A DNA stretch of 64,000 nucleotides from Flagellimonas maritima. Its GTDB lineage: Bacteria; Bacteroidota; Bacteroidia; Flavobacteriales; Flavobacteriaceae. Positions 57,344 through 64,000 of the stretch are shown in pieces. The stretch covers positions 1,049,501 to 1,113,500 of the forward strand of contig NZ_CP030104.1 in the NCBI RefSeq assembly GCF_003269425.1, given 5' to 3'. The notes beneath the pieces were generated by a model. The model made no database searches, was not told where the DNA came from, and saw only the letters and a list, made by a program, of their open reading frames with translations. The translations under genes and the position numbers were made by a program. The number at the start of each line of letters is the position of its first letter. Position 1 is the first letter of the stretch.

Positions 57344-57842
57344 TACAATAGCCTTAAATATTCTAAGATTCATTTTATTGGTCTTGACCCAGGTCCTGAT
57401 TTTTAATACGCTCAATTTTTTAGGGTTTATAAACCCTTTGATCTATGTGATATTCCTTTACTGGTATCCCATTAAAGGTAATAGGGGACTTTTTCTGGTG
57501 ACAGCTTTTCTCTTAGGATTTATGATCGATGTATTTTCGGATACTATGGCATTACATGCCTTTGCAACATTGACCGTTGCATACATAAGGCCAATTATAA
57601 TGAGGTTCTGCTTTGGTGTAAACTATGAGTTCCAAAATTTCAGTTTCAAAAATACCACAAAGGTTCAGCGGATTACCTTTTTAGGTTTATTAATATTGAT
57701 TCATCAAGTCGTTTTCTTTTCATTGGAAATGTTAAGTATAACCCACATCCTTTTAATTTTGAAAAAGGTTTTTGCCACTGGTATCGTAACTTTGCTGTTA
57801 TGTACGCTTTTTAGTTCACTTTTTAGCCCAAAAAGCGAATAA
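57336..57842 (+). CDS. mreD: Rod shape-determining protein MreD
   Basis: Membrane protein of 168 residues with five to six helices, partner of MreC. Sequence is poorly conserved in this family; SFLLGFMIDVFSDT-like LLGFMIDVFSD near residue 62 is a typical spot. Identification rests on helix pattern, size and position between mreC and mrdA. Confidence 0.92.
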   Translation: MNSTIALNILRFILLVLTQVLIFNTLNFLGFINPLIYVIFLYWYPIKGNRGLFLVTAFLLGFMIDVFSDTMALHAFATLTVAYIRPIIMRFCFGVNYEFQNFSFKNTTKVQRITFLGLLILIHQVVFFSLEMLSITHILLILKKVFATGIVTLLLCTLFSSLFSPKSE

Positions 57843-57895
57843 ACTCGTTACTCTTTCGTTGGATATAGAACAGGGTCGGTAAAATTCAGTTTTCT

Positions 57896-59764
57896 ATGAA
57901 AAAGCTATTATTGTCTTCTATTATTGTCATTATAGGTTTCACCTTCATTGGTAGACTTTCCTATTTACAACTTTTCAGTTTTTCGCCAAACCAAATTCTG
58001 GACGATCCTGCTATAAAAAAAATATATGATTATCCAGAGAGGGGGTATGTTTATGACAGAAATGGTGAACTTATGGTAGGCAACCAGCCCGCCTATGATG
58101 TCATGGTAATCCCCCGCGAAGTAAAACCATTGGATACCCTTGAATTTTGTAGTCTTTTAGGAATAGACAAAACATCTTTTATCGATAAGATGGAGAAAGC
58201 ACGAATCTATTCTCCAAGATTGCCTTCGGTCTTGGTGCCACAATTATCAAAAGAGGATTATGCAAGACTTCAAGAAAAGATGCGGCATTTTATAGGCTTT
58301 TACATTCAAAAAAGGTCATTGCGTTATTACGCCACAAATAGCGCCGCAAATGTACTGGGCTACATCAGTGAAGTAAACGAAAGAGATCTAGAGAACAATC
58401 CATATTACGTAGCAGGTGAATTAAAGGGACGTACAGGTATCGAAAAGCAATACGAAGAAATACTTAGAGGTAGAAAAGGAGTCAAACATATCCAAAAGGA
58501 TCGTTTTAACCGAGACATTGGTCCCTATAAAAATGGAAAACTGGATACATTGCCAGAACAGGGAAAGGAAATCCATATTACCTTGGATAAAAAACTTCAA
58601 GAATATGGTGAGCGATTAATGCATGGTAAAAGAGGTGGAATTGTTGCTATTGAACCGAAATCAGGTGAAATTTTGGCCATGATATCCGGGCCAACCTACG
58701 ACCCCGCCCTTCTAGTAGGCAGAAAGAGATCGCGAAACTACAGTAAGTTACATTACGATACTATTTCCAAACCTACCTGGGATCGATCCATTCTTGCCGA
58801 GCCCTCGCCAGGATCACCTTTTAAAACAATGAATGCACTGGTTGCACTGCAAGAGGGCGTCATTGATCCTACTACAAAGTTTAGGTGTTATAATGGATTC
58901 TATGTGGGCAGTCAAAAGAAGGGATGCCATTGTGGTGGTGGTGTCCGTGATATGAATACAGGTATATATCAATCCTGTAATGCTTATTTTGCTGGTACTT
59001 TTAGAAAAATCTATGAAAAATTCCCAACTACGGATGAAGGTATGGAAGTATGGGAAAAACATATGAAGAGTTTTGGACTTGGTGGTTATTTGGGCACAGA
59101 TATTCCAACTGGTCGACCAGGAAGAATCCCAGGAACAGCTTTTTATGATAAATGGTACGGAGATGGAAGATGGGGTTCATCTACAATTATATCAAACGCC
59201 ATTGGGCAAGGTGAGGTCGCCGCAACCCCGTTACAACTTGCCAATATGACCGCTGCAATTGCAAACCGAGGTCATTTTTATGTTCCACATATTATAAAGA
59301 ATGTTGGAAATACAGGTGCCATAGATGCAAGATTTACCGAACGCCGTGAAACAACCATCGATAAAGAAAATTTTGAACCTGTGATAGAAGGCATGGCCAA
59401 TGTTTACAAATTTGGTACTGGAAGATGGGTCCAGGTACCCGATATTGAAATTGCCGGAAAGACGGGAACGGTTGAAAATTTCGTCAGAATCAACGGGGAG
59501 CGTATGCAACTCACGGACCATTCCATTTTTATAGCATTTGCCCCTGTGGAAAACCCGGAAATTGCTCTTGCCGTTTATATAGAAAATGGATATTATGGTG
59601 CGCGCTATGCCGGTCATATTGCCTCATTGCTCATTGAGAAATATGTAAAAGGAAAAATAACTCGAAAAGATCTCGAAAAACGTATGCTCGAAAAAACGCT
59701 GGAACACGAATATGCCAAACCATATAGCGGAGAACCTTTCAAGATAAATGAATATGTCTGGTAG
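57896..59764 (+). CDS. mrdA: Penicillin-binding protein 2
   Basis: Class B transpeptidase of the elongasome. One membrane helix (about 4-22), pedestal domain (50-230) with the head segment ERGYVYDRNGE, and the transpeptidase domain: SPFK (Ser307 nucleophile, Lys310), SCN at 360-362 and KTGT at 522-525. The stretch with KKGCHCGGG near 341-349 adds a Cys pair not in E. coli PBP2, which is the usual Bacteroidota form. It overlaps rodA by 17 nt. Confidence 0.97.
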   Translation: MKKLLLSSIIVIIGFTFIGRLSYLQLFSFSPNQILDDPAIKKIYDYPERGYVYDRNGELMVGNQPAYDVMVIPREVKPLDTLEFCSLLGIDKTSFIDKMEKARIYSPRLPSVLVPQLSKEDYARLQEKMRHFIGFYIQKRSLRYYATNSAANVLGYISEVNERDLENNPYYVAGELKGRTGIEKQYEEILRGRKGVKHIQKDRFNRDIGPYKNGKLDTLPEQGKEIHITLDKKLQEYGERLMHGKRGGIVAIEPKSGEILAMISGPTYDPALLVGRKRSRNYSKLHYDTISKPTWDRSILAEPSPGSPFKTMNALVALQEGVIDPTTKFRCYNGFYVGSQKKGCHCGGGVRDMNTGIYQSCNAYFAGTFRKIYEKFPTTDEGMEVWEKHMKSFGLGGYLGTDIPTGRPGRIPGTAFYDKWYGDGRWGSSTIISNAIGQGEVAATPLQLANMTAAIANRGHFYVPHIIKNVGNTGAIDARFTERRETTIDKENFEPVIEGMANVYKFGTGRWVQVPDIEIAGKTGTVENFVRINGERMQLTDHSIFIAFAPVENPEIALAVYIENGYYGARYAGHIASLLIEKYVKGKITRKDLEKRMLEKTLEHEYAKPYSGEPFKINEYVW

Positions 59765-61037
59765 GGGACTCTTTGGCAGAATAGATTGGCTCACCGTTTT
59801 TCTTTATGCATTTTTGGTCCTTATCGGATGGATCAATATCTACTCCACAACCCTTAGCGACCCAGATACGTCTATTTTTGATTTTTCAACACTTTATGGA
59901 AAGCAACTTTTCTTTATAGGTGTTGCAGGTGCGGGAATTCTTCTTGTTCTCTTTATAGAAACCAATTTTTTTGAACGGTTTGCTTCCATCTTCTATATAA
60001 TTTCAATAATCCTATTATTAGGACTTTTTGTTTTTGGAAAAACGATTGCAGGTGCCACATCTTGGTATAACCTAGGTTTTTTCAACCTACAACCTTCTGA
60101 ACTGGCCAAGGTAGCTACCGCTCTTGCACTGGCCAAATACTTAAGCGATATACAAACGGATATAAAAAATAGAAAGCACCAACTGTATGCTTTGTTAATA
60201 ATTCTTTTGCCTGCAATTTTAATATTGCCACAGCCAGACCCGGGAAGTTCGCTCATTTACTTTTCACTTTTTTTTGTGTTGTTTAGGGAAGGCTTTCCAT
60301 TGTACTATCTTGGCATTTTATTGGTTATGGTAGTTTTATTTGCAACAACACTGATGTATGGAACCATATGGATTGCAATTGGCCTAGGAATTGTAACCGT
60401 TCTCGTTTTTGTTTTTAAAAAGAAATCTACCAAAATACCCCTGATACCTCTCGGTGTAATTATTGTCGTGTCGATTCTGTTTTCATTGTCCGTTGGTTTC
60501 GTTTATGAAAATATTTTTGAACAACGTCATCGCGATCGTTTTGCGTTATGGTTGAGTTTGGAGAAAGATGAAAATAAATTGGAAGAAATTAGGAAAACCA
60601 TAGGTTACAACACTTACCAGTCAGAGAAAGCAATTGAATCTGGGGGATTTTTTGGAAAAGGTTTTCTGGAAGGCACTCGAACCAAGGGGGATTTTGTTCC
60701 TGAGCAACATACGGACTATATCTTTAGTTCCGTGGGAGAAGAATGGGGGTTTTTGGGAACAGTAACCGTAATTCTGCTTTTTTCTTTTTTCTTTCTACGC
60801 TTGATTTTCATTGCAGAAAGACAGAAAAGTGATTTTAGCCGAATGTATGGCTACGGTGTCATTTCCATACTTTTGATTCATTACTTTATAAACATAGGTA
60901 TGGTCATTGGATTGTTGCCCACAATAGGAGTTCCTTTACCATTTTTCAGTTATGGTGGTTCTGGGCTTATCTTTTTTACCATGTTGCTCTTTATTTTCTT
61001 AAAACTGGATTCCAACCGTCTAAAAGACGGTATTTAA
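59748..61037 (+). CDS. rodA: Rod shape peptidoglycan polymerase RodA
   Basis: SEDS-family glycosyltransferase of the elongasome, working with PBP2. Ten membrane helices; signature segments GATSWYNLGFFNLQPSELAK, EQHTDYIFSSVGEEWGF (catalytic Asp in HTD) and IGVPLPFFSYGGSGL near the C-terminus. A 70-residue loop between helices (RHRDRFALWLSLEKDENK) is typical. ATG 59748 and 59754 are both possible starts. Its stop shares TTAA (61034-61037) with the convergent nuclease gene. Confidence 0.97.
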   Translation: MNMSGRGLFGRIDWLTVFLYAFLVLIGWINIYSTTLSDPDTSIFDFSTLYGKQLFFIGVAGAGILLVLFIETNFFERFASIFYIISIILLLGLFVFGKTIAGATSWYNLGFFNLQPSELAKVATALALAKYLSDIQTDIKNRKHQLYALLIILLPAILILPQPDPGSSLIYFSLFFVLFREGFPLYYLGILLVMVVLFATTLMYGTIWIAIGLGIVTVLVFVFKKKSTKIPLIPLGVIIVVSILFSLSVGFVYENIFEQRHRDRFALWLSLEKDENKLEEIRKTIGYNTYQSEKAIESGGFFGKGFLEGTRTKGDFVPEQHTDYIFSSVGEEWGFLGTVTVILLFSFFFLRLIFIAERQKSDFSRMYGYGVISILLIHYFINIGMVIGLLPTIGVPLPFFSYGGSGLIFFTMLLFIFLKLDSNRLKDGI

Positions 61038-61834
61038 AAAATCCAGCCAGAAGTATCAACTCTGCCCTCGATCTCTTCTTGCCAAACTTTGGATTGCTTT
61101 TCTAAAAAATCTATTGCGGTCATTGCTTCAAGTTGATCTATGGTAATTAAAAAACTTTCCAATGGTTTTTGGCTCTCTTTATTTGGAATCAAAAAACAAA
61201 GAAGCTTTACCTCACCTTCATTTTCCCTAAAAATTACTTTGTAAAAAGCATCGGGAACATCTACATCTTCGCTCCCTATCTCTCTAAGCCCGTCTGTTAA
61301 CACTCCGCCTGTAATAATTTTTAGCTTACCATACTTTTTGCACCAAAAGCGTACCTTTTTTTCCAATCTATTCCACACACCTGCATTAAAATCTCGATCT
61401 TGGGGACTAATATTACTTGTATAGAATGTTTCATTGTAGGCAGATTCAGAGAAACGCCTATCCCCTGCAGGACAGAGGTGACCCCTGTCATATCCCGAGC
61501 CTCTGTAATTCTTCCAGTCCGCGGATTTAGTCTTTACTTTTGGGTCTTGGATAAAATAAGGTCTTTTTCTATCATCATAGGTCAAATACCCTGGCTGAAG
61601 TTCGTAAGCTACCCATTCTGCCTGCTCGTACGGTTCATTATAGGAAAGTATGAAATGTTCATGTTCAATAATCGCTCCCGTAGTTGAACTGGGCAAGAAA
61701 TTGACATTAAAAGGAGTTGAATCTATTTTGCTGTTTGAACTAGTATAATCATCTGGGGTATAAAAGTTATCAAAAAACCAAAATCCAACAATACAGATTG
61801 CTAGAAGTAACGCATATAAAGTCCTATTTTTCAT
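61034..61834 (-). CDS. Secreted DNA/RNA non-specific endonuclease (NucA-type)
   Basis: A 266-residue nuclease of the beta-beta-alpha metal family. An N-terminal hydrophobic segment (ALLLAICIVGFWFF) exports or anchors it. The catalytic motif is YDRGHLCPAGDR at 115-126 with general base His119; the Mg-ligand Asn is in NAGVWNRLE about 30 residues on, and RFSESAYNETFYTSNISPQ is the usual spacer. The protein would degrade extracellular or periplasmic nucleic acid. Monocistronic; stop overlaps rodA. Confidence 0.93.
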   Translation of the reverse strand: MKNRTLYALLLAICIVGFWFFDNFYTPDDYTSSNSKIDSTPFNVNFLPSSTTGAIIEHEHFILSYNEPYEQAEWVAYELQPGYLTYDDRKRPYFIQDPKVKTKSADWKNYRGSGYDRGHLCPAGDRRFSESAYNETFYTSNISPQDRDFNAGVWNRLEKKVRFWCKKYGKLKIITGGVLTDGLREIGSEDVDVPDAFYKVIFRENEGEVKLLCFLIPNKESQKPLESFLITIDQLEAMTAIDFLEKQSKVWQEEIEGRVDTSGWIF

Positions 61835-61941
61835 TTAGCCAGTGACAACAATTTATTAACCAAGTTAATCGATTATTTATCTTTTCATCATTTTCATGCC
61901 TAAGAATGCTGTTGCAGTCTATCAACCTACTTTTTTAATGT

Positions 61942-61973
61942 AAAAATAAAAAGCCACCTCGGTTGAAGTGGCT
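61942..61973 (-). terminator. Terminator of the tail-specific protease gene
   Basis: On the minus strand, AGCCACTTC/GAGGTGGCT (one mismatch, loop of four) is followed by TTTTTATTTTTAC. It begins 26 nt beyond the stop codon. Confidence 0.85.
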
Positions 61974-61998
61974 ATTGAAATCATCTAAATAGGAATAT

Positions 61999-64000
61999 TT
62001 ATCCCTTTACACTTGCCAACTTTCTCTCGTTGGCTTTTATATTGTTCATCTTTAAATCCTTCAGAACGTTAACAGCTTCCTCTACATAAATATCCTTCGC
62101 AAGGTTTTTGTGCCATCTATTTCTTTTTTCCCGTAGAACAGAATCCTTTGTAAACAGTTCTGTTTCATATTTCAAAGATTCAAAAGTCAATTTGGAATCG
62201 TACTCGCGTAAACTTTTAAAGTGTTCCGATTTCTTTTTTGCTTTTTCTTCTCTTTGCTTGTATTCATTATAGTTTAGCGAAACCAATACCTCATCTTGCT
62301 GCTCTTTCAACCATTTTGCATTTTCTTCTATCAATTTAATATGTTGATTATTAGCCATGCGCTTTTTACTGTTTTCCACAGTAGTTTCAAAATCGATATA
62401 GCCATCCCAGATTTTATAATCTGCAGGAGTAATCTTATCCCAGCCCAAGGGGTTTTGTTGGTCTCTTTCACCAAGATCGATATAACTGTATCTGTCCGGT
62501 ACTACGATATCGCTCTTGACTCCTTCCAATTGTGTAGATCCTCCGTTGATTCTGTAAAACTTTTGGGTTGTAAGCTTTATTGCACCTAAATCTCCATGCT
62601 CGTTGCTTCTGACAATATTATCAAGGGGAATCACGTTTTGAACAGTACCTTTTCCAAAAGTCTGTTTGCTACCGATTACCACTGCTCTTTTATAATCCTG
62701 CATTGCAGCAGCTAAGATTTCTGAAGCAGAAGCTGACAATTCATTCACCAAAATAACCAATGGACCGTCCCATTGAATGCGTTCGTCCTTATCTTCATGA
62801 ACTTCTTTTCTTTGGCCCGAAGACCTTACCTGTACTATTGGGCCATCTTTTATAAAGAGACCTGCCATTTCCACAACAGTCTTTAAAGAGCCTCCCCCAT
62901 TGTCTCTTAAATCCAAGATAATTCCTTCAGAACCCTCTTGTTTTAAACGTTCCACTTCCTTGGCAACGTCCGAAGCTGCATTTCTTTCTGTATAATCATC
63001 AAAATCTACATAAAATTTTGGGAGGTTGATGATGCCATATTTATGCTCTTCATCTTTTACAGTAGCTGATTTTGCATAAGATTCTTCAAGTAAAACAACA
63101 TCTCTGGTTATCGAAACTTTTTCTATGGTTCCGTCAACTCTTCTTACCGTTAAGTCAACAACAGTGCCTTTTGGGCCTTTAATCAACTTAATGGCGTCAT
63201 CTAAACGCATACCTACTATGTTAATAGGCTCTTCTCCATCTTGCCCAACTTTTAAAATTTCGTCTCCGACTTCCAGGCTTTGTTCTCTCCAAATAGGTCC
63301 CCCGGAGATAATCTCCATAATTCTGGCCCCTTCCGGTTTTTTTTGTAACCGCGCACCTATTCCTTCAAACTTACCGGACATTCCAATATCAAATTTTTCT
63401 TTATCATCTGGGGCAAAATAGTAAGTATGGGGATCGAATTCGTCCACTATGGTGTTTATGTATTGTACAAACCAATCTTTTCGTTCTAGATCGGCAACGA
63501 AATCAAAGAATTCATCAAGAGTATTCTTTGTGTTTTCTCTTGCTTCTTCTTCTGTTAATTCTTTATCAATAGATTCAGAAATTTCATCAAAAGTTAAAAT
63601 TTTAGATGGCATCTCTGTATTTGGAGATTGGTTGGCTTCAGCAATTCTATTTTCTACCTTATTGTCGAAAATACCCAGCGTATTGTATTTTAACTGCATT
63701 CTCCAACGTTCTATAAGCTGTTTTTTATTGGATGCAAATTCTTGGTCCTCGTAATCAATATTTATACTTTCATTTTTAGTATAGTCAAAAGGTTCGGAAA
63801 GAATATCCGCATAAATAACTTTTGCTTCGTCCATACGCTTCATCAAGCGTTGGTATACAATATTGAAAAAAGTAATATCGGTATTCTTTATTTCATCATC
63901 AATTTGAAATCTGTACTTCTCAAATTCCTTAATATCACTTCCCAAAAAATACCTTTTTGTAGGATCGAGTACTTCTATAAAATCATCAAATACGTTTGAG
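61999..64000 (-). CDS. prc: Carboxy-terminal processing (tail-specific) protease, 5' end outside window
   Basis: Periplasmic serine protease of the Prc/Tsp kind (S41). The frame is open to the right edge: before the TTG at 63943-63945 it reads VFDDFIEVLDPTKRYFLGS, the known N-terminal helical part, so that TTG is internal. Visible are the PDZ domain (about FEGIGARLQKKPEGARIMEIISGGP and DEILKVGQDGEEP), GIINLPKFYVDF, the catalytic core NELSASASEILAAAMQDY (Ser nucleophile in SAS) with TFGKGTVQ (general-base Lys), and the DUF3340-like C-terminal domain of Prc. E. coli Prc trims PBP3 and degrades MepS; a similar envelope role is likely here. Start lies beyond base 64000. Confidence 0.95.
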   Translation of the reverse strand, partial: SNVFDDFIEVLDPTKRYFLGSDIKEFEKYRFQIDDEIKNTDITFFNIVYQRLMKRMDEAKVIYADILSEPFDYTKNESINIDYEDQEFASNKKQLIERWRMQLKYNTLGIFDNKVENRIAEANQSPNTEMPSKILTFDEISESIDKELTEEEARENTKNTLDEFFDFVADLERKDWFVQYINTIVDEFDPHTYYFAPDDKEKFDIGMSGKFEGIGARLQKKPEGARIMEIISGGPIWREQSLEVGDEILKVGQDGEEPINIVGMRLDDAIKLIKGPKGTVVDLTVRRVDGTIEKVSITRDVVLLEESYAKSATVKDEEHKYGIINLPKFYVDFDDYTERNAASDVAKEVERLKQEGSEGIILDLRDNGGGSLKTVVEMAGLFIKDGPIVQVRSSGQRKEVHEDKDERIQWDGPLVILVNELSASASEILAAAMQDYKRAVVIGSKQTFGKGTVQNVIPLDNIVRSNEHGDLGAIKLTTQKFYRINGGSTQLEGVKSDIVVPDRYSYIDLGERDQQNPLGWDKITPADYKIWDGYIDFETTVENSKKRMANNQHIKLIEENAKWLKEQQDEVLVSLNYNEYKQREEKAKKKSEHFKSLREYDSKLTFESLKYETELFTKDSVLREKRNRWHKNLAKDIYVEEAVNVLKDLKMNNIKANERKLASVKG

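Noticed and set aside
63943..63945. TTG as the start of the tail-specific protease
   Set aside because: The frame continues to the window edge with family-like sequence (DPTKRYFLGS), so the gene is truncated by the window, not started here.

Overview
The window is chromosomal DNA from a member of the Bacteroidota, most likely a marine Flavobacteriaceae. The grounds are: a complete gldKLMN block (type IX secretion/gliding), promoters of the Bacteroidota form TTG-N21-TAnnTTTG, almost no Shine-Dalgarno sequences, many lipoproteins and beta-propeller surface proteins, a TonB-dependent receptor, and typical Bacteroidota gene orders (purH-mreBCD-mrdA-rodA; miaB-sigma54 activator-lptE-secG-groESL; topA-arginase-like-gldKLMN). 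Genus cannot be fixed from the sequence alone. No rRNA, CRISPR array, phage or transposase gene was seen.

Layout. 1-2818: the tail of an alpha-2-macroglobulin-like protein followed 4 nt later by penicillin-binding protein 1C, a common pairing. 2819-6642: an AT-rich accessory stretch with three unrecognised small proteins and a cation-efflux (CDF) protein with a heavy-metal-associated-like head. Two of its spacers share a degenerate repeat and its far end carries palindromic dispersed repeats. 6643-12447: GTPases Der and Era, a surface propeller lipoprotein and an alanine/glycine symporter. 12448-13099: initiator tRNA with its promoter and terminator; a 17-nt copy of the tRNA 5' end lies between promoter and gene. 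13100-16307: a secreted TPR/propeller protein divergent from a LytS-type kinase and LytTR regulator. 16324-23647: a tripartite RND efflux operon (adaptor, pump, a possible 28-codon coupled ORF, TolC) running into a small CPXCG protein and an MFS transporter.

23799-28228: LRR protein, ABC-F ATPase, DUF983 protein and a FAD oxidoreductase. 28463-36885: gldN, gldM, gldL and gldK (the trans-envelope motor and core ring of type IX secretion), preceded by an arginase-fold protein that has lost half of its metal ligands, and topA. 37074-42420: a sortilin/BNR-type protein, an LVIVD lipoprotein and a methyltransferase.

42526-49219: miaB, an orphan sigma-54 activator, lptE, a conserved flavobacterial protein, secG, then groES-groEL behind a possible sigma-54 promoter. 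49340-53160: a metal-handling cluster (GTG-started HYC_CC_PP protein, TonB receptor, secreted HMA protein, HMA-MauE fusion). 53305-61037: a GAF/free-methionine-sulfoxide-reductase-like protein, purH and the rod-shape elongation operon mreB-mreC-mreD-mrdA-rodA. 61034-64000: a secreted NucA-type nuclease and a tail-specific protease that runs off the right edge.

Functionally, the window is dominated by envelope biology: peptidoglycan synthesis (PBP1C, MreBCD, PBP2, RodA), outer-membrane assembly (LptE), protein export (SecG, type IX) and efflux. Housekeeping GTPases, topoisomerase I and chaperonin are interspersed. The least explained elements are the coupled 28-codon ORF in the efflux operon, the degenerate arginase-like gene before gldK, the interrupted initiator-tRNA leader and the cassette-like repeats in the accessory stretch.
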